NCBI GenBank assembly: GCA_013399895.1
Contig: VXBA01001695.1
Coordinates: 58,940 to 122,939 of the forward strand
Length of the DNA: 64,000 nt
Reading direction: 5' to 3'
DNA from: Serilophus lunatus
Taxonomy: Eukaryota; Chordata; Aves; Passeriformes; Eurylaimidae
Part shown: positions 10,538 to 22,640 of the stretch, piece by piece
Position numbering within the stretch: position 1 is the first letter of the stretch
Layout: the number at the start of each line of letters is the position of its first letter
Notes under the pieces: generated by a model
Databases searched by the model: none
Told to the model about the DNA's origin: nothing
What the model saw: only the letters and a program-made list of their open reading frames with translations
Position numbers and translations under genes: made by a program

Positions 10538-13500
10538 CACTAAAACAAATTGTTCCTCTGTAGGAGATCCAGTACCTCTCTTTGGAATGACACACATTTC
10601 ACTTGAAATGTCACTTGGCAAACGTGGGAGCTTTACCGTCTTTCCATGATGTAAAGGACCATTGAAATAAAGGGCCTATGAAGACACTGTTAAGCTGCTC
10701 TGAGTCAGGCATTTCAAATGCTAAATGTTACAACAATGGCCCTCGTAAGAACTGAGACTGTTTTCAAAATTGTCTTTTTTGTGCTACAGAAAAAAAATTA
10801 GTTTATTATTAAAAAAAAATTAACCATTTGTGAAAATAAAATATACAAAGATCTTTAAATCACCAGCTCTTTCAGAGTATTCATGCAAAAGAAAATACTC
10901 GGGGAAAAAAAACCAAAAACCACAACAAACCAACAAAATGATATGGTTTTATTAAACAGTCTTATATAATTTACATATGCCTGATCTAAAAACAAGTAAT
11001 ATGAATAGTTTTAAAAAATTGAATGTCCGATGTGAGACACTGCCTTTTAAGATCATTTAGCTTGGTTTTGGCTTTATGTATTTATATGTGCTCTCACCAA
11101 GCTAGATTGTTTGAAAATACATGAAAGAGAAGGGAAAGACCTAAAAGACAATGATGATATCACACATCACATCTTTAAATCATTCTGATCAGAGCAAAAT
11201 TTCTATTTCAAGCACAAGGGTTGTCTCTGAGTGACTGAACAGGAAAGGATTTTCACCAGCAGAACTGCTGAAGCATTCTTAACAAGAATCTATTTTCTCC
11301 AATTTTAGGATTTAAAAAGCTAAGCATCTAGTCTGACCTAATCGTTTCAGCTCCCTTAACAGACAGGCACCTTCGAAGTTCAACCTGGCCCACCCTAGTA
11401 TATGAGTTTGAAATAAGTTGGTAGCTATCACCTAGTACCAACCAGAGGTGGGGGCATGAAAAGTCAGCATTGACTGAACTGAGAGTATCATCTCTGGTTA
11501 CTCAGAAGTGCTCCAGAATTTCTTCTTGCCCTTGCTGGTAAATCTGTCCTAAGCATCATTGAAAATAACAATCAGAATTTTTGAAGGTTTGAATTTTTTT
11601 TTCCTTTTTGAAATTAGTTTTCCCCATGAATATTTACAGCTTCAGCGTCAATTTCAAAAAGTGTGAAGTAAATTTCTGTTATAAATGCCTTCAAGACAGT
11701 TTTTGTTACCTTATTCCGAGAAGTGCTACTTTCTCCATTTTTCTCATTATTTTGCCATGTTAGCATATTAGTTATCCTAACTAATTTATAGTCTGTGTTT
11801 TTCTTATCAAGCCACATGAAAAATGTGTGACTCACAGAACAAAGTCAGTTCCAAACGTCAGATACCAAAGTGCTCTCAATAAATAGAGTAAAATCTATTG
11901 GATTGTTAAAACTTGCAGAGTATCTGCATTTCCTCTGCAAGTTTTGGAAGACTGAATATGTTGAGTAGATAATATTTACAGAATTATCCCTTTTGTATAC
12001 TTCTGTAATTTTTCCATTTTACTTACAGACTAAATTCTGCCAAGTCCTGCCTTACTCCCTAGAAAGGATTGCTGCATGACATACTACAGTGAGAGACACC
12101 ATAAGTAAACCTTAAAAAAAGCTACTTGTATACTCATATGATATTCACCACTCATAATGGGTGATATTCTGTATGTGTTAAAGACAGAAAAAAAATTGGA
12201 GTATATAAATCTAGATGTAGTTTCAGATTTTAAATACTTTACAGCTGAAGTATATTTACTATTAGAAGAAGCTTGCTTTTAGTCAATATCTGTTAATAAA
12301 TAATGCAATATTGGATGTTTTCCTTGCAGTTTGGGTATTTGTTCTGAGAAAGTTATCAAGTGTTTCCACATCACGCTTAGAAGTTGGCTTTTTCAGAGCC
12401 CTTTGTTCAGTGAGAAGTCGAAAGCAGGAATTTGATTCCCTGGCGAACAGACTATCTTGTCTGGAAGAAAATCTTATGCTTTTAGGGCTAATACACAGCA
12501 GGACAAACTCATTTCAGTTCCGAAAGAAAGCATAGGGATTGATAATAAAACAGGGAAAATACATGATTGTATGAATCAAGTGTATCTATTCCTTAGTCTT
12601 TACTGCAGGTCACAGCTGAAGAGCTTATACTAGCTGTTCAGTTATTTTCTTCCCAGTAGATATGTTTAAGTCTTTGTGGACAATATGTGAACAGAAGTGT
12701 GAGTGGGTTTTAGAAGTTTCTTTAAGTCTCAGCTTCTCAAAAACTTTCCTTCATTTAAGTTCAGGATGTCAGACAATGTATTCCTACTATGATAACTCTA
12801 CCCCTCACACATATTCTGTACAACTTTATTAATGTTTCTCTTCAAGAAAAAGAAAGTGCAGTTTGATACCATGGTGACAGCTGTCTCCTGTTAGTTTCTT
12901 TAAAATCCTTTAGTAGTTATATGGAGCGCTTATTAACCTAAGGCAACCACTGTAGGTAATGTTGGGAGTGAAAGAATAAATCAGAAACCATGAGCAGGGA
13001 AAACACGTTTGACACTCCAGTCATACTGTCGAGAGAAACTCTATAGTCATTTATGGAGCTAAGGAATAAAGATTCAGGCCTGTAGGCTGTATATGTATGT
13101 GAGCTTGGAAGGAAACATCCATATCTAACAGTGGGCCTCTGGCATAATTTGACTGTCTGCTTCACTCATGCGTCCTCTGAACTCTAATTTAGTGACAACA
13201 GCAGTGACTTAGAGTAGCTGCTTAAAATTCTCCTAAATAAAAGGAAAATGCTTATTCATCATTTTTCCCCTCAGATTTAGACAATTGCATCTTTACCAAA
13301 ATCACAGGAGTGTTGAGTATTTGATTTTTCCAATAACTTCCATTTCCAGTGTTTGTAGATTCATTGGAATATACAGGCTCCTCACAAGATATCGGCAGAA
13401 GGAATTTGTAGAGAAAAAGATTGTGACAGCAAAGATGAGAGATCCCTTGAGACTGGATGAGGATTTTTGACATGCTCTTATATTTCCTCAGTATTTTTGC

Positions 13501-15132
13501 AATCCTCACACTGATAATACCATCAATCATAGACAATTAATAGAAAAGGCCACTGCATAACAGGAAATTATTTCTGGCTGAATTGCTTTCCTTCTTTATG
13601 GAGTGGAAATTCCACACTTTTGTCATGTAACAACAGAGATTCACTTTAAAAATATTAGTTAAGGATGGAAAACAATGGGAATAAAGAAATTCAGAACTCT
13701 CCCTTTGAAATAAATGACCTTTTATATTATGAGCATCTTACTTTTGATCTGGACATAACTGATTTAGAACTCCACTGTCCTAGATAGTATTCATTATTCC
13801 ACTCGTGGCCAATGAGTAAAGGCCATGCTACACTTACTCTGTCATTACTATAAATGTCATGCCAACATGTTATAAGCTATGGTGCTGAAGTTGGGGCTGT
13901 GACATCTGCCAGTATTTCTCAAACTTTAACTAAGTCTTTTTTTTTAGTGTTCACGGTCAACTGCATCATGGGATATTTTTTTGCTGCTGTCCAAGTGTAT
14001 TTTGCTGGCACTCGCCAACAATGACAAGAAATTTAGCCTTTCTTTCTGCTTGGTGACTGTCAGTGAATAGACTGTGATTTCACTGCTTGTTCCTATTATT
14101 CTAGAGTATTTGACAAATATTAGTACAGATGTCTTTGGCTCTGAAGCTGGAGTGCAAACAGTTTTCCATTGATTTTTTTCATATCTGACTGTAGACCGAT
14201 TAAAGAAGTCCCTTAACATTGTTTCCATTCTCGTGTTTGACAAATATGGAAGTACTTGAGCAATAATACTATGCCTGAGTTTAAAATTCTGCTCCCAAGG
14301 TTATACTAGATTCAATATTTTCAATGTCTGGATTCGTGTGAACATTTATGCCAGCAAAAGGTCATGAGGCTAGCTTAAATACATTGATTTTAATTTTAAA
14401 AATAGCTAAAAGTTTACTTTGCTTTCTATGACAGTGATTTGTCAATTTTTGATCTGTGATTTTTTTATAGTATTACAGGTAAGAATGAATATTAGTCATA
14501 AGTTTTTGACTATACCTAATCAACATGTGGGCTGTGACAACTGCACCAAAAGTTGATTTTTGGCATGAATTACATGCCATCTTCTATCCTAGCAAGTGTG
14601 TTCTGCCATACACTTAAACTTCATTTATATTCATTTTCCTCAATTTCAGACTGACTCTTCAATGAAGAACAAGTTACCTGATACTGAAAAGTCCAATGCT
14701 GCATGTGCTGTAGGGAGTATTCTTTAGAACAATTGCAAATGCTATTTCTCTGTGTAGTAGGTTAACTTTTTACATTCATTACAAGAAGCTTAATTGCAAA
14801 ATATTCAGTTATTTACTAATCTTAATGGCTAATCCCTAGAGTACAAACTTTTAAAATAAGACAAATTTCCATCAACTTTATGACCAGAAGTGGGACTACT
14901 CAGCAGAAGTAAAGCTGGTAGAAATTAGCTACTGGAAATGCTCATTGGGTGCTTTATTTATGGATTTCTGCTGTACAGGATAATAACAAGAGAAAAGCTC
15001 CCCATATAATATGAGCAGAAAGAAGTTCATATCTTTATTGCTCTATTGCTTAGTTTGATGAACTTTAATTGTGCTTCCCATCTTCTTCTTTATCTATGTT
15101 GTATCTTCCAAAACTGTAGAGTTCTTATTCAT
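10538..15132. other. Non-coding sequence without recognised features
   Basis: AT-rich throughout, with A-rich tracts near 10790-10930. Small open frames at 12311-12535 (plus), 13252-13536 (minus) and 13944-14243 (minus) match nothing known to me. Confidence 0.5.
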
Positions 15133-15771
15133 TGTGGTGAATTTACTTGGATCAGCTTCCAGATGCCTAACCAGCTGTTTGTTCTATCCTTTCCTGAATG
15201 GGACAGGTGGAGGAAATAAGATGTAAAAGCTCATGGGTTAAGATAAAAACAAGGAGATCGCTTACCAATTGCCATCAGACAAAACAGAATTGGAGGAGAT
15301 TGATTTAATTTGCTGGCAATTATATTAGAGTAAAATGGTGAGGAACAAAGACAAAAAATAAACCACTTTACCCTCACCTGTCTTCTTCACAAGTTCAAGA
15401 CATATCCACCTGTGGGGTTTACTGTGGGCTATGGTGCAGATATTTGCTGCAGCATGGAAACACCCACTGCCCCATGGTCTCCTCCAGGAGCTGCAAGAGA
15501 ATCTCTGCTCTAGTGCTCAGAGCCCCTATCACTCTCCTCCTGTTCTTCCCTTGGGACTCACAGGGCTGTTTCTTACATGGTTCCCCTCACTCAGCCATGG
15601 CTGCAAGGCAGCATTTTGCCCTCCCTTGCCCAGACTTTCCTCGGGGCTCTCTCCTGCCCGCCCGTGGCTGAGGGGCTCAGCCCCTGGAACCAGCTGTGCC
15701 TGGATGGGCAGCCCTGGCCACTCCACACAGTGGCTGCCCCAGTGGCCCATGCCAGCCCCTTCACACAAACA
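15133..15771 (-). mobile_element. Decayed LTR of the same kind as the one at 2965
   Basis: It begins 'tgtggtgaatttacttgg' and follows the same block order as the LTR at 2965-3879. The blocks are 'cagatgcc', then 'gggacaggtggagg', an 'aattgccatcagacaaaaca' block, a 'gatttaatttgctggcaat' block with the degraded polyadenylation region, then the GC-rich part with 'ccaggagctgcaagagaatc'. It ends near 'cacacaaaca'. It is shorter and far more diverged, and I find no clean target duplication (left flank ttcat, right flank tcttg), so the boundaries are approximate. Orientation is minus by analogy. Overlapping frames at 15431-15856 (plus) and 15529-15768 (minus) result from its GC richness. Confidence 0.72.
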
Positions 15772-15855
15772 TCTTGTAAGTTTATACCCTCAGCTGCTTG
15801 CCAAAGTGGATTTGGTTTGGGTTTTTTTGATATCTAAGTTATCACAATGGCCTTG

Positions 15856-16068
15856 ATTTCTTCACTGAAAGAGTGCTCAAGCACTGGAACAGACTGCCTA
15901 GGGAAGTGGTGATATCACCAGCCCTGATGTGTCAAAAAAAAAAAAAAAAAAAGTGTGGACAAGACATTTGGGGACATCATTTAGCAGTGATCATGGTAGT
16001 GAGAGGTTAATGGTTGAACTCAGTGACCTTAGAGGTCTTTTCCAACCTAAGTGATTCTATGGTTCTAT
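15856..16068 (+). mobile_element. CR1 LINE 3' end, copy A of a pair
   Basis: Typical 3' end of a CR1 subfamily. It runs from 'ttcttcactgaaagagtg' through 'actggaacagactgcctagg' to 'ttagaggtcttttccaacct' and closes with 'gattctatggttctat', the CR1 terminal repeat. It contains a 19-base run of A at 15934-15952 that replaces a short A-rich segment of the usual sequence. It is followed within about 25 bases by a second CR1 in the same orientation. Confidence 0.9.
15934..15952 (+). repeat. Poly(A) run inside CR1
   Basis: Nineteen consecutive A, internal to CR1 copy A rather than at its 3' end, so this is a slippage expansion and not an insertion tail. Confidence 0.95.
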
Positions 16069-16091
16069 ACCTTCTTCTATCTCTCAATCCG

Positions 16092-16286
16092 AGAGCATGT
16101 AGTGACAGGACAAGGGAAAATGGCTTCACATTGAAAGAGAATATGTTTAGGTTAGATATTCTAAAAAAATTCTTTACTGTGAGGATTGTGAGGCATTGGA
16201 ACAGGTTGTACAGAGAAGTTGTAGGTGCCCCACATCTGGATGTATTCAAGAACAGGTTGAATGCAACTCTGAGAAACGTGGTCTAG
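16092..16286 (+). pseudogene. CR1 ORF2 C-terminus, open to its natural stop
   Basis: The plus frame gives RACSDRTRENGFTLKE, then FRLDILKKFFTVRIVRHWNR, then YREVVGAPHLDVFKNRLN, and stops at the position expected for CR1 ORF2 (stop 16284-16286). These blocks are the extreme C-terminus of the CR1 reverse-transcriptase protein. The frame is unbroken over about 65 codons even though the element lacks everything upstream. It cannot make an active enzyme. The 80-residue frame on the other strand (16007-16249) is its shadow. Confidence 0.88.
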
Positions 16287-16370
16287 TGGAAGATGTCTCT
16301 GATCACAGCAGGGGCTGGAACTAGATCATCTTTAAGGCCTCTTCCAACACAAACCAGTTTATGATTCTAG
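16092..16370 (+). mobile_element. CR1 LINE 3' end, copy B of a pair
   Basis: Starts abruptly at 'gagcatgtagtgacagg' and follows the CR1 3' sequence to 'ctttaaggcctcttccaaca' and a closing 'atgattctag'. It is a different subfamily from copy A: copy A ends 'cttagaggtcttttccaacc', copy B ends 'tttaaggcctcttccaac'. The A/B order could reflect B landing in the terminal repeat of A, or A inserting upstream of B. Confidence 0.9.
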
Positions 16371-19300
16371 AATCCCTTCTTTCTGAATTTCACATTATCT
16401 TTCTCTCTTTCGGAGTTGAGAGGACATGGGTCCAAAAATCAGAGGTATCTGTTGGTCTGAGGTGAATTAGATTCAGCCTGTGTGAGACGGACTGCAGATG
16501 AGAGTGGGCCACCGAACACCTCATATCCTCTGCCTAGTGGGAATGCCTGCAATAGTTATAAATAGCAGAGGAAAATTTATTTTTCTTCATACAAATAAAT
16601 GAATCATGAAACATCTTCCTGTCTTTAGGGACTTGGGCTCCTGGGCACAAAAATCTGTTAAAATGTGTAAATGTCTGTCCTTAGTTTGCTGTGAAGATGG
16701 CATGTTTTCCATGCTTAATTTTGACCTTCTTAATTGTGACTTCCACAAAATATTTCCTGTTATTTAGTTTCTAGCAGAACATTGTATTTTATGTCTGTTT
16801 TTTTTACTTATACGTGCTGCTTTGTCTTACTATAGCAAACAGGACAGCAAATTAAACATAAAAAAGGATAAACATGGGCAAGTTAGCACACCACTAAGAT
16901 GAATAGGGCAGTTCTGATTCACTCTGGTACCATGGAAGTGTCTCTGCTGTGAACTTTCTAGGAGGTTGGAAGCCTGATTTATGCAACTTATTGTAGAAGG
17001 AAAGCTATATAAGATAAGAGTATCTTAATAGAAAAAAAAAAAAAAAAGGAACCTATAGTTCCCTGCAGTAGTAGTTCCTATGGTAGTGTGGCATAGTCTA
17101 CTTTATGGTACAGAGGTGTCATAATTTTGTGGAATCGGAACATTTTCCACAGCTGCAAATTCCTGTTGCCAGTGATAATATACATTAGGTTATATTTATG
17201 GTATGATATTATTCTCTAAGTACAATGCCAATGAGTTATATTTTATGTACAGTATCTCTCTGTCCCAGTGTTTATGTTTGCAACTCTTGCTCATACAGAA
17301 AAGGATGGGAGAATACTTCAGCAGATTACTAAATTGATGAATCTAATGAAGACTGCAGCCACTAATAATACAGTATTTATTTCACTCTGCCATTGTTAGA
17401 TATCTCTCACTAAAATGGTGCTTTAAAATGCAGGTGACCTCTAATTCTACTGTGAGGAATTAATGGTCCACTTGATCTCTGTACTCTGTGGAACTGGCTG
17501 ATCAGGAAAACGCGTATGTGAGTGCTAATGATGCAGTATGCCCGCTCTAACTGTTTCACTTCACTGCTGTTCTCAGCCTGCCCTTCTGTGATGCAGAACT
17601 ACAGAATTTTTCTCCCTGCTCACTTATCTCTGGAGCTATAGAAAATTTTGAAGGGTTCTTCAGAGACCTGTGGAACTGTGAGAGGAAAGATTATAACCTG
17701 CTGAATTGCTAGGAAAATTTGCATCACCATTGCCAACTTCTTTTCTTAAAACAGAGGGCAGGGAAAATGCTCAGCTTTTACTCTGTGCCTAGTGAGGAAC
17801 AAAAAGTAGTATCTGCTGGAGTTTTCTGTACTGTCAGCTGAAACATCAAACTGATGTAGGGCATTCGGGAAACATCCACTAAGATCCGTGTAAGCTCAGC
17901 TCAAAAATGGCCCAAACAATGTGGTTGTGTAGGATGTGGCTGTGGCTTTTTGGCCTGGTTCAAAGCACTGACTGGTCAAACTGGAATGTTTTCAAGTTAT
18001 GATTTACATAGGGAGTGCTTTTTCCTGGGAAGAGGAAGGAGATTTATTTTTTTATCAGACCAGACCTCCAAGATGAGAGCACTAATCCCTGGCAGATTCC
18101 CAGTAGCCACTGGCCAGTCCCAACAAAAGTGCTCAGCTGGACACTACTTCAGCATTAAGCAGCTACTGACCTGCTAGTATCCCAGTTATATTATAGTGTG
18201 CTGAAGAAATATTCAAAATATTTTCATGAGTTTCTCAAGAGCTGTTGATGGAATTCACGTACCTGCCCTCTTATCCCTTGTTTTTCTCATATAAGCACAG
18301 AAATGTGCCATAGGAAAGGCAAACTAAGAATCAATGCAATTTCATGTTCTGATGTGGTAGCCGTGGCAGACACTATGCATATGTACAGCAAGAGCTCTCA
18401 GTATAAATAACAACAGTGATGATGATGATGTGAGTCTTAGTGAATCATCATAGGAAGTTGTTGACTTAAACACAGAGGGGTGAGGCAAAGTGCATGTTTT
18501 CAACGTTTGCCTCCTTTAGGAAAAGTGGTCTTGCAATCATGTCTGCCAAAATACTGTCATTCACAATGTCTGCAGTTCCAAGAGGCCCTACATATTTAAC
18601 TTTTTTAAATTTTCTGGAGGCATTCCTAAACGACATTGAAAGACAGCTTCAACAATGTAACAGACAAATAGCTGGCAGAATGAACTCTTAGGTGACTGTA
18701 AACTGAAGTTTTTGTCTGTCTGCACTTCAAACTTAATGATTAATTTGCAGCCCCAATATAATGCATTTTTAATCATACACTTGAAAGCAATGATGAAATC
18801 TACAGAAACGGCAATAAGGAAGCAGCACAGCTATAGAGACAACATACTGATAACACAGGATGCAAACAGTTTTTTCCTTGGTTGATAGTTACAACCCACA
18901 ACAGCAGTGAGAACACTATACATGTTTTTCAAAGTGCTTCTTTCTTAGGGAGCCAAGAAATGTCCAGCTCATAGGAGATATGTTGTATTGTTATTGACTT
19001 TCTCATGAAAGAACTGGTGCAGATGAAAGTTTATGACTTTCAAGTCAATTTGTTTTCTTCTTTGTTTTGTGAGCAATGCCCAAAGTGGAATATCAAAGTG
19101 GAATTGCTGCCTGGGAAATAAGTATTGGTGTTTTACTAGTGAAAGAAGAGATAGACAATATGTGTTTTATAGCTACCTCATTTCAAGAACTCAAGTTCAT
19201 ATATAAATAATACAAACTGAACTTATCTGTGGTTGCACATACATGTACTTATGTCTGGTTAGCACGTATATATAAACAGCTCTGTCTGCATCTCTGTCAC

Positions 19301-21483
19301 TGGTGTCTTCCATTCCCTGGATAATCCTTCATTCATGCTGGAGCAACTGCAGATGGGGTCTGTTCTAAGAACCAGATGAAGGAACTCATGCAACTGAAAA
19401 GGCCTTTCCACTTTTTCTGATTTTTTTAAATTTTATTTTTTAGCTAATATTGTTGTCAGATGTGGCACTTGGCCCTTAGCAGCATGGAGTCTGAGTATTC
19501 TCTATTTCTCCTGAAGTGGGAGGTAGGACTGTAATGTCCTCACTGTTACTACTGTACATATAGAATACCAGCATCAGAGTGTGAAGGGGAGATATTAAAA
19601 ATTCTAAGCTCATACACTCTCAAAACAATAATTATGAGTGCTTATAGTCATTACTTAACTTAGCACTCACTTTTATTTTACAGTAGGGTTTTTTCATAAT
19701 AATGGTAGGAAATTCTCTATTAATTTTTACTGAATTTGTAAGGCAAATGGTGTAATTGAACGTAGGACTGTGGATTATCAGTGAAGCACTATGGTGGTAT
19801 AAAATGTTCCCATGTGTTATTTTCTACCACACTGTGATTATTTATTTTTTTTTTGGTACCTTAAAAGTGCTGGAAATGGGAAAACCTCTCATAGAAGTTC
19901 TTGGGAAATTTTTTCCCCTTTAAATAGGGAATATTAAGATGCTTACCCCACTGTCTTGGAATTATAGTGCAGTTTAGGGAATTAATTGTTGCATTGGCAG
20001 CACACAGATTCTTTTAAGATCTTCCTGCCATGAACTAGTTCTGTTGTGCAAGGGCAATCAGTGGCGCATTTCTGCTTGTTCTTCAAGCCCTCAGTCATAG
20101 CCCTAAGTGTTTTGATTTGACCTTGCTCAGCTTTATTTGTCTTCCCAGTGGATCTCCACTTTTCACATTCCAGAAAGTGAAGGAAAAGGAGAGGAATTAA
20201 TGCTCCTGTGACTAAGTGCTATAAAAAGAGTTTGTCATACGGCTTGCATAGGCTGTATCATGTTTTCCTTGATGGTCAATGGGGGAAGAGATTTTGAAAG
20301 TTCATAATGAACTGGCAGCACTGCCCCTCCTACCATCTCTACATTTGTGACTAAGAACCTGACATTGTTCACACAGAGATAAACAAAGGTGACAACTCCA
20401 TATAGTGAGAAATGTTTGAGCAATTTATTGTGTGCAATGGTACATATGCTGATGGGCAGCACGGCAGTGAAGCCTTGTATGAGATACTCCTCTATGAGTA
20501 GTTAAAGCCAGTGAGCTGTGAAGACACATAACCTTTCAGTGGTACTGTGTTGATGAATAACTAACACTTATACTTCCAGAGCAGATTTGAGGGCATGATT
20601 TTGAAAGCAGAGTAACACACGTTGCAGCCTAAGGCATGCTCTCATTTTGTGACAGATATAAGTCTAAGAGCATTCTTGTCAGTTATGTACCAGATTCAGA
20701 TTTTTGTGAGAAGATCCAGCATGCCTGTGTAGGGAACAAAGGTCAAACAGATGGGAAGTGAACGCTGCAGAACCATGATGAGTTATTTTAAGTCCCATAT
20801 TTAATTGATTCATGTAAGAATATCGTAAACACTCTTATGGCTTCCATCACAATGATTATGCATACTGCAAGAGTTGCTTCATGAGGCTTACCTAAGTCCC
20901 TGCCAACCCTACCATTCTGCAACAAAGGAAATAATGGAGCATAGTAATAACCGAGCCTAAAGACGTCTGTTCTGTAAACACAAAAAATTTCTGTGAACAG
21001 AGATAATTTCTGTCAACTGGAAGGGCAGTGTAGGTCTGCATGTGTGCCTGCTTGCACATATGTGCAGAAGGCTTTGAGGAGGTGCATGTGTTCACCAAAG
21101 AACAAAAAGTGCTTGTGCTTCTAATGTGAAAGTAATTAAAGGTGCTGAAGCATTATTTGTGTTATACATTGGAAAGATGCTTTTTTGGCAAAAGAAAAAA
21201 TATAAAGGTTCTTGCGTAAACAAGGCTACTTTGATACATACATCATGTCTCACAACAATAATGAAAACAGGACCAGAGGAAGAGGTCTAGGCCAGGATAC
21301 TGCACAAAACTTTGTTAACTGATGCATGTCAGAACAAAATAATAAGAGGCCAGTTCTGACTATAGTTATCCCTTAGTAACTCAATCATATCTTAAAAGAT
21401 ATCACAGATGTGACCAAGCAAAAAATTTGAACATAAGAGGAAAAAAATTATTTTGTGAACTTGTAAGCAATGACATTGATGTT
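16371..21483. other. Non-coding sequence without recognised features
   Basis: AT-rich, with an A run at 17031-17046 and a short (GAT)n at 18418-18431. At about 20885-20922 the text 'ctaagtccctgccaacccta' weakly resembles a CR1 3' end. Small open frames such as 17950-18177 and 18494-18691 match no known protein. Confidence 0.5.
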
Positions 21484-21540
21484 GATAAAAATAATTAAAA
21501 AATAAAAATTATTATAAAAATTATTACAAAAAAATTCTTT
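21484..21540. repeat. A/T low-complexity tract
   Basis: Almost pure A and T, built of aaaat/aatta-type words, followed by a small inverted repeat 'aattctttgaagaatt'. Confidence 0.85.
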
Positions 21541-22583
21541 GAAGAATTTTGTGTTGTCTTCCAAACTGCTAGGTTATCAGAGAAGGCACTACATGTTGTG
21601 GAGTAGTCCATTACTGATGTAGTTGGTGCCACTGTTCTCAGTGAGAGCACAGCTGGGCCAGGATACTCTTCACTCACAGCGCAGGTAACTGACTAACTGT
21701 GTGTTTCATGACTGTTGGGCAAAGCCATCTCATCAGGCTGTTGGCTTTCTCCAATCTAGGCTACAGCAGCAGAAGGCAGTGGCAAAATGAGGAAGGATGC
21801 CTCCAACCGCACCAAAAATCAGCTTTCAAAGAGAAGTTGTGGCCAGCATTCTTCCAGGGAGCCCTGATGGGGCTGGTGTAGACAAAACAACAGCTACAGA
21901 ACTGTGGTGGAGGGCAGAATATTGCTGGATCCAGTCTCGGGTTCTCTAACTCCCAGACCCAATTTTATTCTCATCTCAGGGGAGCACGAAGAGAGTTTCT
22001 GGTTAGTCCATATTTAAGAGTGTGAGAGGGAAAGACTCCTGATCCTCCTTGTTTATACAGCAGAGCAACAGAAGCCACCAGTTGTTGACTTTTAGTGAGT
22101 TAACCATGCTGATTTTCAGTCTGTTCCTGCTGCAATCAGAAATCAACAGATAACCTCTGCCTCAGCTAATTCAGTGCTCCTTGGTTCCTTGAATTTTCCC
22201 TTTCAGGCAGATGGGAGGGGGAGGAGTGGCCAACTTGCCATCAGAGCCACAGTCAGCTGCCAATTGGCAAAATCAGACAACAATCTATTTTTGCTGATTA
22301 TTCAGCAAGCTTTGATGGTCTACACAAAAGCATCCGTGGGACTGCTCCCTGAGGATTCACAATGGGAGTAATAGTGGGTTAATTTCTCTGGAAATTTCTG
22401 AAAGGAATGACTATGATTCAACAAATTGTTCCAGATGACTAAAATGAAGTGTTGGAAAAGCCTTGAGGGATTCATATGATATTGTCAAGGAGGCTCCTTC
22501 CCTCTGTTCTTATGGGTGGCTTGCAATAGATATATGGATATAATTATAGATATTATGTAATAATAGATGTTTAGATAGCTATA
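21541..22583. other. Non-coding sequence without recognised features
   Basis: Somewhat GC-richer at 21700-22350 than its surroundings, but with no recognisable exon or repeat. The small plus frames there are unremarkable. Confidence 0.45.
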
Positions 22584-22635
22584 GGTGATATAGATAATAT
22601 AGATGATATAGATAATATAGATGATATAGATATAT
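22584..22635. repeat. 18-bp minisatellite, about 2.9 copies
   Basis: Unit GATGATATAGATAATATA repeats at 22584, 22602 and 22620 (last copy incomplete), almost without mismatch. It sits in a wider gata/tata-rich tract from about 22527. Confidence 0.93.
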
Positions 22636-22640
22636 AAAAA

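Noticed and set aside
15431..15856. 141-codon plus frame and its overlapping neighbours
   Set aside because: Inside the decayed LTR; GC-driven absence of stops.
20880..20922. Possible CR1 3' end ('ctaagtccctgccaacccta')
   Set aside because: About 40 bases with no terminal repeat or upstream CR1 blocks; too weak.
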